From Aspidapion aeneum (Eukaryota; Arthropoda; Insecta; Coleoptera; Brentidae), in contig OY755047.1 in assembly GCA_963576565.1 (NCBI GenBank), forward strand, positions 868,001-932,000: 64,000 nt of DNA. The letters run 5' to 3'. Within the stretch, counting starts at the first letter, position 1, and each line of letters begins with the position of its first letter. Below, in pieces: positions 45,246 through 56,322 of the stretch. The notes below the pieces were generated by a model. It was given only the letters and a program-made list of their open reading frames with translations. It searched no databases and was not told the DNA's origin. A program made the position numbers and the translations under genes.

Positions 45246-45379
45246 TAGGCATTGTAATTTTTGCCAAACCAAACTTGGCAATTTTTTACTTTTTATAATA
45301 GACACGTGATCTAGAGACTGTAAAAAAACAGCATTTTTTATACCCTATCGGCAGAACTCACAAACATTACTGTCACGAG

Positions 45380-45701
45380 CAGCGGCGTAGCGTGCCCGAA
45401 AGGGCGGGGGGGGGGGGGGGGGCGACAGCTAAAAAGGGCGCCTCTGAAAACTGATGAAAAATCTTGTGGCAAAAAAAAACAAAAAGGTCAAAAAGGCGCC
45501 TCTCACAAATCTTGCGACCAAAAAAAAAAAAAGAAAAAAAAAAAGGTCTTCATGTCGTTAGTTTCCTTTGGCACCCACTCAATTGGCCATTACCGGCCCG
45601 ACTTAATAAAGCTGAGGGCGCTTCGGCCACCTATGGGGCGCCATTACCCTCGGGGCGGGGGGGGGCGACGAACCCCCGCGCCCCCCCACGCTACGCCGCT
45701 G
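45380..45701. mobile_element. hAT-type MITE, 322 bp
   Basis: Ends CAGCGGCGTAGCGTG / CACGCTACGCCGCTG with a perfect 8-bp target duplication gtcacgag (45372-45379, 45702-45709). The interior has G18, A-runs and GC-rich phrases. ORFs here are artefacts. Confidence 0.93.
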
Positions 45702-45755
45702 GTCACGAGCCGCGACTGCGATTCATTAATATAACATGTTTTAACTTGAACTCAC

Positions 45756-45882
45756 CTATATTGATAGAACAGTCCTGACCCGTCCACCCGTTGACACAGA
45801 TACAGGAATAGGCCCCAATGCTGTTAGTACACGTTGCGCCATTTTGACACACTGAAGGGCTTAGAGAGCACTCATCGACGTC
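45756..45882 (-). CDS. Notch: Notch exon: EGF8
   Basis: 127 bp. The exon enters in phase 0 after gttaacag-like sequence and ends in phase 1 at ATA G|gtgag. It encodes [18 protein letters not shown] and the following CICVNGWTG. This is the long first loop typical of Notch EGF8, a repeat known from Drosophila genetics to influence Serrate versus Delta response. The O-fucose consensus CQNGATC is present. The exon is exactly one EGF module long. Confidence 0.95.
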
Positions 45883-48800
45883 CTGTTAAAAAAATTTACA
45901 TCTAGAAAGGTGTCTGGAGTACTTACGAGTATATCCTGAAAATTTCATAAAAATTGGCCAAGTAGTTTTTGATATATACGCGAAAAACAAAAAGGAGCTG
46001 TCAACATCGCAATAGTAGAGGCACCGCTCGGTACGACCCTACAATGTTGCCTTCTCTTTTTAGTTTTTCGTGAATATCTCGCAAACTACTAGACCGATTT
46101 CCATGAAAATTTCAGGAATGGTTGATAAAATTCTGATACATATGACTAGTACTTTATCTTTTATATCGTTTTATAGGGGGCCCCGAAAAGTTTAATTTAA
46201 TGTATGATAATATATATTTTTACAAAGTTAACAATTTAAAAAAATTAAAAAACTGCACTTTTTGGGTACCCCTTTGCTCACGAAAATATTCACCAAAAAT
46301 GTCAAAAAAAAACACTTGGTTGATATTGTGCCACGACGAAGCTACGGAGTCCCTTATACTAACCTAAAAATATTACCGTTGTAGATGTAATGGTTATCGA
46401 GAAAAATACATTCAAAAATTGAACATTATCAAAAAATTTAAAAAAAAAGTAATTTTTTTTGCTATTGAATATACGTCAAAACAATTGTTATATTTTTGTT
46501 GCTTGCCTCACAAAGAAATAAAAAAGACCCCAAAACTTGCTCTAAAGGTTAGTGTTTGTAAGAAATAAATAAATGTTTAAATTGCCAAAACTCAAAACTG
46601 AAGTGACTTTGGCGGCCTCTCTCAGCATTGTTATAAACACCTGTACTTTATCTTTTATATCGTTTTATAGGGGGCCCCGAAAAGTTTAATTTAATGTATT
46701 ACAATATATACTTTTCCAAAGTTAACAATTTAAAAAAATGAAAAAACTGCACTTTTTGGGTACCCCTTTAGTCAGGAAAATTTTCATCAAAAATGTCAAA
46801 AAAAAAATTTGATTAATACTGTGCCAGGACGAAGCTACGGAGTCCCTTATACTAACCTAAAAATATTACCGTTGTAGATGTAAAAGTTATCGATTTTACA
46901 TTCAAAAATTGAAAATTTTCAAAAAATTAAAAAAAAAAGTAATTTTTTTTGCTATTGAATATACGTCAAAACAATTGTTATATTTTTATTGCTTGGCTCA
47001 CAAAGAAATAAAAAAGACCCCAAAAGTTGCTCTAAAGGTTAGTGTTTGTAAGAAATAAATAAATGTTTAAATTGCCAAAACTCAAAACTGAAGTGACTTT
47101 GGCGGCCTCTCTCAGCATTGTTATAAACACCTGTACTTTATCTTTTATATCGTTTTATAGGGGGCCCGAAAAGTTTAATTTAATGTATTATAATATATAC
47201 TTTTACAAAGTTAACAATTTAAAAAAATTAAAAAACTGCACTTTTTGGGTACCCCTTTGGTCAGGAAAATTTTCACCAAAAATGTAAAAAAAAACATTTG
47301 GTTGATACTGTGCCACGACGAAGCTATGGAGTCCCTTATATTAACCTAAAAATATTAACGTTGTAGATGTAATGGTTATCGAGAAAAATACATTCAAAAA
47401 TTGAAAATTTTCAAAAAATTTAAAAAAAAAGTCATTTTTTTTGCTATTGAATATACGTCAAAACAATTGTTATATTTTTATTGCTTGCCTCACAAAGAAA
47501 TAAAAAAGACCCCAAAAGTTGCTCTAAAGGTTAGTGTTTGTAAGAAATAAATAAATGTTTAAATTGCCAAAACTCAAAACTGAAGTGACTTTGGCGGCCT
47601 CTCTCAGCATTGTTATAAACACCTGTACTTTATCTTTTATATCGTTTTATAGGGGGCCCCGAAAAGTTTAATTTAATGTATTATAATATATACTTTTACA
47701 AAGTTAACAATTTAAAAAAATTAAAAAACTGCACTTTTTGGGTACCCCTTTGGTCAGGAAAATTTTCACCAAAAATGTCAAAAAAAAACATTTGGTTGAT
47801 ACTGTGCCATGACGAAGCTATGGAGTCCCTTATACTAACCTAAAAATACTACCGTTGTAGATGTAATGGTTATCGAGAAAATACATTCAAAAATTGAAAA
47901 TTTTTTAAAAAATTTAAAAAAAAGTCATTTTTTTTGCTATTGAATATACGTCAAAACAATTGTTATATTTTTATTGCTTGCCTCACAAAGAAATAAAAAA
48001 GACCCCAAAAGTTGCTCTAAAGGTTAGTATTTGTAAGAAATAAATAAATGTTTAAATTGCCAAAACTCAAAACTGAAGTGACTTTGGCGGCCTCTCTCGG
48101 CATTGCTATAAACACCTGTACTTTATCTTTTATATCGTTTTATAGGGGGCCCCGAAAAGTTTAATTTAATGTATTATAATATATATTTTTACAAAGTTAA
48201 CAATTTAAAAAAATTAAAAAACTGCACTTTTTGGGTACCCCTTTGGTCAGGAAAATTTTCACCAAAAATGTAAAAAAAACATTTGGTTGATACTGTGCCA
48301 CGACGAAGCTACGGGGTCCCTTATACTAACCTAAAAATATTACCGTTGTAGATGTAATGGTTATCGAGAAAAATACATTCAAAAATTGAAAATTTTCAAA
48401 AAATTAAAAGAAAAAGTCATTTTTTTTGCTATTGAATATACGTCAAAACAGTTATTATATTTTTCTTGCTTGCCTCACAAAGAAATAAAAAAGACCCCAA
48501 AAATTGCTCTAAAGGTTAGTATTTGTAAGAAATAAATAAATGTTTAAATTGCCAAAACTCAAAACTGAAGTGACTTTGGCTGCCTCTCTCAGCATTCTTA
48601 TAAACACCTGTACTTTATCTTTTATATCGTTTTAGAGGGGGCCCCGAAAAGTTTAATTTAATGTATTATAATATATACTTTTACAAAGTTAACAATTTTA
48701 AAAAATTAAAAAACTGCACTTTTTGGGTACCCCTTTGGTCAGGAAAATTTTCACCAAAAATGTCAAAAAAAACATTTGGTTGATACTGTGCCACGACGAA

Positions 48801-51048
48801 GCTACGGGGTCCCTTATACTAACCTAAAAATATTACCGTTGTAGATGTAATGGTTATCGAGAAAAATACATTCAAATATTGAAAATTTTAAAAAATTAAA
48901 AAAAAAGTCATTTTTTTTGCTATTGAATATACGTCAAAACAATTGTTATATTTTTATTGCTTGCCTCACAAAGAAATAAAAAAGACCCCAAAAGTTGCTC
49001 TAAAGGTTAGTATTTGTAAGAAATAAATAAATGTTTAAATTGCCAAAACTCAAAACTGAAGTGACTTTGGCGGCCTCTCTCGGCATTGCTATAAACACCT
49101 GTACTTTATCTTTTATATCGTTTTATAGGGGGCCCCGAAAAGTTTAATTTAATGTATTATAATATATATTTTTACAAAGTTAACAATTTAAAAAAATTAA
49201 AAAACTGCACTTTTTGGGTACCCCTTTGGTCAGGAAAATTTTCACCAAAAATGTAAAAAAAAACATTTGGTTGATACTGTGCCACGACGAAGCTACGGGG
49301 TCCCTTATACTAACCTAAAAATATTACCGTTGTAGATGTAATGGTTAATCGAGAAAAATACATTCAAAAATTGAAAATTTTCAAAAATTAAAAGAAAAAG
49401 TCATTTTTTTTGCTATTGAATATACGTCAAAACAGTTGTTATATTTTTCTTGCTTGCCTCACAAAGAAATAAAAAAGACCCCAAAAATTGCTCTAAAGGT
49501 TAGTATTTGTAAGAAATAAATAAATGTTTAAATTGCCAAAACTCAAAACTGAAGTGACTTTGGCTGCCTCTCTCAGCATTCTTATAAACACCTGTACTTT
49601 ATCTTTTATATCGTTTTAGAGGGGGCCCCGAAAAGTTTAATTTAATGTATTATAATATATACTTTTACAAAGTTAACAATTTTAAAAAATTAAAAAACTG
49701 CACTTTTTGGGTACCCCTTTGGTCAGGAAAATTTTCACCAAAAATGTCAAAAAAAACATTTGGTTGATACTGTGCCACGACGAAGCTATGGAGTCCCTTA
49801 TACTAACCTAAAAATATTACCGTTGTAGATGTAATGGTTATCGAGAAAAATACATTCAAAAATTGAAAATTTTCAAAAAATTTAAAAAAAAGTCATTTTT
49901 TTTTGCTATTGAATATACGTCAAAACAATTGTTATATTTTTATTGCTTGCCTCACAAAGAAATAAAAAAGACCCCAAAAGTTGCTCTAAAGGTTAGTGTT
50001 TGTAAGAAATAAATAAATGTTTAAATTGCCAAAACTCAAAACTGAAGTGATTTTGGCGGCCTCTCTCGGCATTGCTATAAACACCTGTACTTTATCTTTT
50101 ATATCGTTTTATAGGGGGCCCCGAAAAGTTTAATTTAATGTATTATAAAATATATTTTTACAAAGTAAACAATTTTAAAAAATTAAAAAACTGCACTTTT
50201 TGGGTACCCCTTTGGTCAGGAAAATTTTCACCAAAAATGTAAAAAAAAACATTTGGTTGATACTGTGCCACGACGAAGCTACGGGGTCCCTTATACTAAC
50301 CTAAAAATATTACCGTTGTAGATGTAATGGTTATCGAGAAAAATACATTCAAAAATTGAAAATTTTCAAAAAATTAAAAGAAAAAGTCATTTTTTTTGCT
50401 ATTGAATATACGTCAAAACAGTTGTTATATTTTTCTTGCTTGCCTCACAAAGAAATAAAAAAGACCCCAAAAATTGCTCTAAAGGTTAGTATTTGTAAGA
50501 AATAAATAAATGTTTAAATTGCCAAAACTCAAAACTGAAGTGACTTTGGCTGCCTCTCTCAGCATTCTTATAAACACCTGTACTTTATCTTTTATATCGT
50601 TTTAGAGGGGGCCCCGAAAAGTTTAATTTAATGTATTATAATATATACTTTTACAAAGTTAACAATTTTAAAAAATTAAAAAACTGCACTTTTTGGGTAC
50701 CCCTTTGGTCAGGAAAATTTTCACCAAAAATGTCAAAAAAAACATTTGGTTGATACTGTGCCACGACGAAGCTATGGAGTCCCTTATACTAACCTAAAAA
50801 TATTACCGTTGTAGATGTAATAGTTATCGAGAAAAATACATTCAAAAATTGAAAATTTTCAAAAAATTTAAAAAAAAAGTAATTTTTTTTGCTATTGAAT
50901 ATACGTCAAAACAATTGTTATATTTTTATTGCTTGCCTCACAAAGAAATTAAAAAGACCCCAAAAGTTGCTCTAAAGGTTAGTGTTTGTAAGAAATAAAT
51001 AACTTGCAAAAAAAACAAGTGTTTTTGAGCATAAATAATTAAACATAC
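45883..51048 (-). other. Notch: Notch intron between EGF7 and EGF8 exons
   Basis: 5.2 kb. Most of it (about 46150-51000) is a tandem 492-bp satellite, listed separately. The part nearest the EGF8 exon (45890-46150) is an imperfect inverted repeat carrying phrases such as cgtgaatatctcgcaaactact, of a kind common in insect intergenic repeats. No gene was seen. Confidence 0.8.
46150..51000. repeat. 492-bp satellite, about ten tandem copies, with higher-order structure
   Basis: Successive unit starts (motif tactttatcttttatatcg) lie at about 46151, 46645, 47135, 47627, 48120, 48612, 49103, 49596, 50089 and 50582, a period of 490-494 bp. From 48120 the units alternate between two types: one with cggcattgctataaac, the other with agcattcttataaac and gttttagaggggg. 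This gives a 985-bp dimer present three times. There is no coding content. It occupies most of the EGF7/8 intron. Confidence 0.95.
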
Positions 51049-51188
51049 CTCTTCGCAACGGCTTCCAGTATAAGTAGGCGGACACTGACAGGTGTAGGAT
51101 CCAACGCCATCTATGCACGTGCCGCCATTTTGACAGTCGTGTCCTGGGCAGTCGTCTATGTTGTTTTCGCAATTGATACCCGAAAAAC
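51049..51188 (-). CDS. Notch: Notch exon: end of EGF6 and EGF7
   Basis: 140 bp. The exon enters in phase 1 (G|GT) after a ttgcag acceptor and leaves in phase 0 at GAG|gtatgt. It encodes FSGINCE, the tail of EGF6, and then EGF7 beginning NNIDDCPGH. The motif CQNGGTC fits the O-fucose consensus (C2-x4-S/T-C3). This is the most 5' Notch exon in the window. The preceding exon must end with one base of a glycine codon and is not found up to position 64000. Confidence 0.95.
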
Positions 51189-51339
51189 CTGCAACAAAGA
51201 GTCAAAAATTAGTAAACGTTTGTCCTATGGCATCATAGTTTAAGACGAAATAAATAGATTTAATATGTTGGTAAGCCTAGATTAGAAGTACTGGATACAT
51301 TTACCAACTGTCCAAAATGTATTGAGAGCCTCTAGTACG
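51189..51339. other. Notch: Start of the upstream intron
   Basis: Sequence 5' to the EGF7 exon. Nothing is recognised apart from the acceptor at 51189-51191. Confidence 0.6.
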
Positions 51340-52765
51340 TACAGTGCGGCCAGAATAAAATGAGGAGCAAAAGAGATGGCTCAACTCAATCTATCTCCCT
51401 CTCTTTACAGCACTTTGGTCTTACTGGGTGATCTTCACTTTTAGCAAATTTACCTTGAACAAAATTTTAATATTACAAGAAAAAATGGTACTCGTCTGGT
51501 ACGTTTAACGAAATCGACTCCAGCCCGTTCATAATTCACGCCCTTTTATTGGGTTTCTATTGTTACCGCTGGCTCAACTCGAATCCGGCCCGTTCACAAT
51601 TCACACCCTTTTGTTGGGCTCTATTGTTGTCGCGGGGCTCAAACAGGATGACTAGGCACGTTTCATACACATTCTAGTGATAGAAGATGTGGTTTTTTCG
51701 TATCTCTGTGGTTCCACCATACTGCAACTCGATTCTTTTGTTGATAAACTGTATATTTTCTGAAATATGAATTTTCAAAGTTTGGCTATTTTGGTCTTAT
51801 GGGATTCCCGATCCTAAAATTCGCTAAATGACGTTTTTCAGAATCTTAACTCAAGATGTGGTTTTTTCGTATCTCTGTGGTTCCACCATACTGCAACTCG
51901 ATGCTTTTGTTGATAAACTGTATATTTTTTAAAATATGAATTTTCAAAGTTTGGCCATTTTGGTCTTATGGGATTTCCTACCCTAAAATTCGCTAAATGA
52001 CGTTTTTCAGAATCTTAACTCAAGATGTGGTTTTTTCGGATCTCTATGGCCCCACCATACTGCAACTCGGTGTTTTTGTTGATAAACCATATAGTTTCTG
52101 AAATATGAATTTTCAAAGTTTGGCTATTTTGGTCTTATGGGATTCCCTATCCTAAAATTTGCTAAATGACGTTTTTCAGAATCTTAACTCAAGATGTGGT
52201 TTTTTCGTATCTCTATGGCCCCACCATACTGCAACTCGGTGTTTTTGTTGATAAACCATATAGTTTCTGAAATATGAATTTTCAAAGTTTGGCTATTTTG
52301 GTCTTATGGGATTCCCTATCCTAAAATTCGCTAAATGACGTTTTTCAGAATCTTAACTCAAGATGTGGTTTTTTCGTATCTCTGTGGTTCCACCATACTG
52401 CAACTCGATGCTTTTGTTGATAAACTGTATATTTTCTGAAATATGAATTTTCAAAGTTTGGCTATTTTGGTCTTATGGGATTCCCTATCCTAAAATTCGC
52501 TAAATGACGTTTTTCAGAAACTCAAGATGTGGTTTTTTCGTATCTCTGTGGTTCCACCATCCTGCAACTCTATGCTTTTGTTGATAAACTGTATATTTTC
52601 TGAAATATGAATTTTCAAAGTTTGGCCATTTTGGTCTAATGGGATTCCCTACCCCAAAAATTCGCTAAATGACGTTTTTCAGAATCTTAACTCAAAATGT
52701 GGTTTTTTCGTATCTCTATGACCCCACCATACTGCAATGCTCCTCATTTTATTCTGGCGGGACAA
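51340..52765. mobile_element. Satellite enclosed by terminal inverted repeats
   Basis: The left end gccagaataaaatgaggagc (about 51349) and right end gctcctcattttattctggc (52740-52759) form a 26-bp inverted repeat with two mismatches. Inside, 51684-52735 is seven tandem copies of a 164-170 bp unit (aagatgtggttttttcg, ccaccatactgcaactcg, cgctaaatgacgtttttcag). Confidence 0.88.
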
Positions 52766-53499
52766 TATGTATGTATCGTATAGACGCCCTGATTTCTACC
52801 AAATCTTAGAACTCGGTACGTTACTTCTGGAGTTATGACTTGAGATGTCAAGAGACAGATAACATTTTATAGGTATTATTGCTAATAGTGTAGTGTAGAC
52901 AGAGCTTAATTTGCATACAATGGCTTCGCTGAGATAAAGAAAATAAAAGAAATTAGAGCAATAAAGAAATTAGATTAGATCAAAATGAAATCTTGGGTTA
53001 CTCAATTGCCTTATTCTATATACAGGGTGTTTTTTTTAAGGTAACAGAGGTTTTTTCGTATATTGGGTTCCAGAACTATAGAATCACCGATTTAAAAAAT
53101 ATATTTATCCACATTTGAAAAAAAAACGTGAATTGTTGGATTATAAATAGGATTTAATTTTTTTATTTTATGTACAGAGTGTCTTCAAAAAGAATATGGA
53201 GCCAATCTGCGGGCACGGCAGTGCCCCACCATTTTCGCGTAAACTGCTCTATACCATCTTTTCTTGAAACATTTTAGCCATTATTTGACCTATCTAAAAC
53301 TCTGCTTCGGAATGAGCTACGAAACTCTTGCATAGTCGTAGATCTTCATATAGTTAACAACCTCAAAGTTTCATAGACTCCCATAAAGTAGTAAAGTAGT
53401 TACGAAATTTCAAAAAACATCGAAATTGCCACTCACTTACTCATGAATAGATCATCAAAATTCTATTGTACTTCCAGACATTCCATGGTATTCCGTAAA
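52766..53499. other. Upstream intron stretch with fragmentary repeats
   Basis: 53024 begins tacagggtgttttttttaag, which looks like a MITE end without a visible partner. 53205-53410 is the inverse of 15470-15655. Confidence 0.45.
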
Positions 53500-53652
53500 A
53501 AGAATTGAGACAAAAGTAAAGCCGAGTTCTCCAATAAAAATGTCAAAATAAAAGGTTCTTATTAGTTTGGAAATGTTTTTCTAAACTTGGCTATTACGGC
53601 TGCAAATGACTCTTGGGCATAGTGCTAAATTGAATATAAAGAAGTTTGGCTG

Positions 53653-53699
<47 letters not shown>

Positions 53700-53705
<6 letters not shown>

Positions 53706-54154
53706 GAGGAAAAAGTACCGGGACCCCTAAATATCTCGATAACTAAGAGTTATTTGCAAAAATGGTCTAAATAAAAGTTTTAGGATTGAATTTGTTCTAT
53801 TTGGTCGTGACATTGACATTGACGTATCTGTCAGCATTAGGAGTTTTTCGGAGGTCAACTTTAAAAATTTTAATGAAAACCATATATTTTTTTCTTTTAC
53901 CATTCGATGGATAATAAAAATCTACGTTTAAAATGATATTGTAATTTTGTGTCAGAATGACATTTCGAAGAATATAAATTAAATAATTGTTCTTAAAGTG
54001 GCCTTAACACTTTAAGAAACTCGTAGATTATTTAATTACCCCTGTATTTTATTATGCGTGTAGCTGTGAAAATGATTATTATATTATATCTTAATATTGT
54101 GTCAAAACAAATCGCAAATTGTTTCTGAAGGGGTCCCGGTACTTTTTCCTCACC

Positions 54155-54157
<3 letters not shown>
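53700..54157. mobile_element. MITE inserted in a (TA)n tract, about 457 bp
   Basis: Ends AGGGTGAGGAAAAAGTACC and the inverse GGTACTTTTTCCTCACCCT, followed inward by gggacccct / aggggtccc. It is flanked by TA repeats (53658-53699, 54158-54253), so TA is the likely target. There is no ORF. Confidence 0.85.
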
Positions 54158-54188
<31 letters not shown>

Positions 54189-54206
54189 ATATATATATAT
54201 ATATAG

Positions 54207-54258
<52 letters not shown>

Positions 54259-54943
54259 TTCACAACGTTCTACGTCTTCCGATACCCAATCTCCACTCGT
54301 TTCTGTTTGCCCATAATTCATCATCTAGGCCTCTTATTTTTATTTCACGTCTATTCTTTCTCTCCAGCTTCTCCTTGGCCGTCCTCGTTTTCTTCGGCCA
54401 GTTGGTTTCCATTGTAGTATTTGTTTAGGTAGTCTTTCATCATTCATTCTTTGTACATGTCCGTATCACACTAGTTGTTTTGTTCTTATATCATCCACTA
54501 AAGTACGTTCACCCACTGTCATAATTTCTCTTATTCTTTGATTTGTAACTCTTTCTCTTTTTGATTTCCCTGCTGCTCTTCTCCAATAGTCCATCTCCGT
54601 AGCGGAAAGCATTTTTTCTGTTCTATCCTTGATTTGCCATACTTCTGAGCCGTATGTAATAATACTTTTTACAATGGTGTTATATATAAGGTTTTTGTTA
54701 TGTTTTGATATACTTTGGTCCCAAATTATTCCATTTAATAAAGTTATTGCTTTTCTTCCTTGTACGTTTCGATCTTTTATAGCTTTGTCTAGTGTTCCGT
54801 CAGCTGTAATTTTTAGACCTAAGTATTTATACTCATCACAGGACTGAATTCGCTGCCCGGTATTTAAGATTAGATCCTGTTTCATTCCACCGATACACAT
54901 ATACTCTGTCTTATTGAGATTAACCTTAAGCTGTAATAGCATA
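54158..54943 (-). pseudogene. RTE-type LINE 3' part (subfamily B) with (TA)n tail
   Basis: Minus strand: NLNKTEYMCIGGMKQDLIL, KYLGLKITADGTLDKAIK, IIWDQSISKHNKNL and RIREIMTVGERTLVDDI, then a frameshift and the C-terminal end at 54260-54480. The TA tail at 54158-54253 belongs to it. It is the same subfamily as 35805-36655 and has fewer defects over the 158-codon open stretch. Confidence 0.88.
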
Positions 54944-55095
54944 GTAAAAAAAAAACATTTCCAAACTAGTAAGCACCTTTCATTTTGAAATTTGTCTTGG
55001 AAAACTTGGCTTTACTTTTATCTCAATTCTTTTTACGGAATACCATTTTCGTGTACTTGGGTTTTTTACATGAAATGTTTATGTTATGATTTATA

Positions 55096-55525
55096 TTATT
55101 ATAAAAGGCAACTTTTTTGATGTCCAAACACCTAGCCACTTCTTACTGAATGATATCTATCATCATAGCTATTATAACTAACCTTCATCGTCTATTTATT
55201 TAAAAGATATTCAGTTTAAAGATCCTTGAATTCAAAACGACCTGTGGTGCATTTTTTTTTGGTAGATTGGGACCGCCAAAATTTTTCCGTTTTTTTTTGT
55301 CAAAAATAATTTCACATGAAAATATGCGCTACCGGGCATAGCGATTAAACAATAAAATTGGACTTTGAAGAATGAGAATGAAGATCAAGAAGACAGAAGA
55401 GATCGTTTTTTTTTTTGAAGAAGAAGAAAATTGTCTCCTTGTGAGAAACGATTTAGGGCGGTCATTTTATATCTTTTTTTTCAGTCAATTTAAGTTTGAA
55501 CCCGACAAATTGCCTTATATTGGTT
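55096..55525. other. Upstream stretch, nothing recognised
   Basis: No ORF of note or repeat was seen. Confidence 0.4.
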
Positions 55526-55793
55526 TCAGTGGCGTATATAAAAATTCGCTTTTGAGGGGGGCATGAACATTTTTTCACTTCCTAAGTCATATACATTAAA
55601 AGTTTCGAAAAATATATATTTTTTTTAATATTATATATTTGAGGGTAAAGTACACGGTATGGGAATACAACTTAACGACCGAGAATAGGCGTCGGACAAC
55701 GTAGAAAAACATTCTAAGCCGACATAGTAGTGGTAGTATTTTCAGTATCTTGGGGGGGGCTTAAAACTCCCAAGCCCAACCTGTATACGCCCG
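55526..55793. mobile_element. hAT-type MITE carrying a LINE scrap
   Basis: Left end CAGTGGCGTATATA as in the element at 24345. The right end is decayed (gtatacgcccgtgg). It contains about 80 bp of subfamily C LINE tail (55648-55728, gcgtcggacaacgtagaaaa). Confidence 0.65.
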
Positions 55794-56015
55794 TGGTGGT
55801 TTTGTTTTTAGTTTCTCCTGGTTCTATTCTGTCGAATTTTCGAGTGGAATTCTTTTGTATAGCGTCATTTTGTTTTTTTTTACTAAAAAACAAGGTAAGA
55901 ATAGAATTTTAAACGTTGTGACATGTCTCGGACACTGAACGGTTTAGTTCTTTTGCTTAACCAAAATAGTTTCTACTTTTTTTGACTTTAGCTCTGTATC
56001 TATCTATCTCTATTG

Positions 56016-56046
<31 letters not shown>

Positions 56047-56261
56047 CCTCTCTCTCTCTCCCTCTGTTTCTTAAACAACAGGAGCACTACTTTTTACTTT
56101 CCTATCCCGGGCAGGAATGACTAGAGAAGGAACTGTTTTCTACGAAATCTTTTTTTTTTTTAATAACGCCGAATATGTGTTTTTGACCTTAGCAATATGA
56201 TATATATTTTAAATAAGTATTTTAAACTTGGTTAGAATGTTAATAAATAAAATTTGTCTTA
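55794..56261. other. Upstream stretch with pyrimidine-rich simple repeats
   Basis: A CT/TTTC-rich tract at 56000-56065. Nothing else is recognised. Confidence 0.5.
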
Positions 56262-56322
56262 AGCTACGTTTACATTTGGAGAGTTTACTGGCGGAAAGTA
56301 CTGGCAGCCACTAAACTTGCCT

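Larger units (their letters stand above)
53500..55070. repeat. Foldback element split by LINE and MITE insertions
   Basis: The arms 53500-53655 and 54943-55070 match the two arms of 14795-15060. The space between holds a (TA)n tract, a MITE, more (TA)n, and a minus-strand RTE copy. Confidence 0.7.

Noticed and set aside
45464..45778. 104-codon ORF
   Set aside because: It lies across a hAT-type MITE and simple A and G runs; composition-driven.
46150..51000. Possible CRISPR-like or gene-family array
   Set aside because: The unit is about 492 bp with no spacer structure and no shared ORF; it is a satellite.
51684..52735. Possible enhancer array with repeated motifs
   Set aside because: Seven whole units are repeated, not just short motifs, and they sit within terminal inverted repeats; mobile satellite is the simpler reading.
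54091..54324. ORFs rich in YIYIYI
   Set aside because: Translation of (TA)n repeats.
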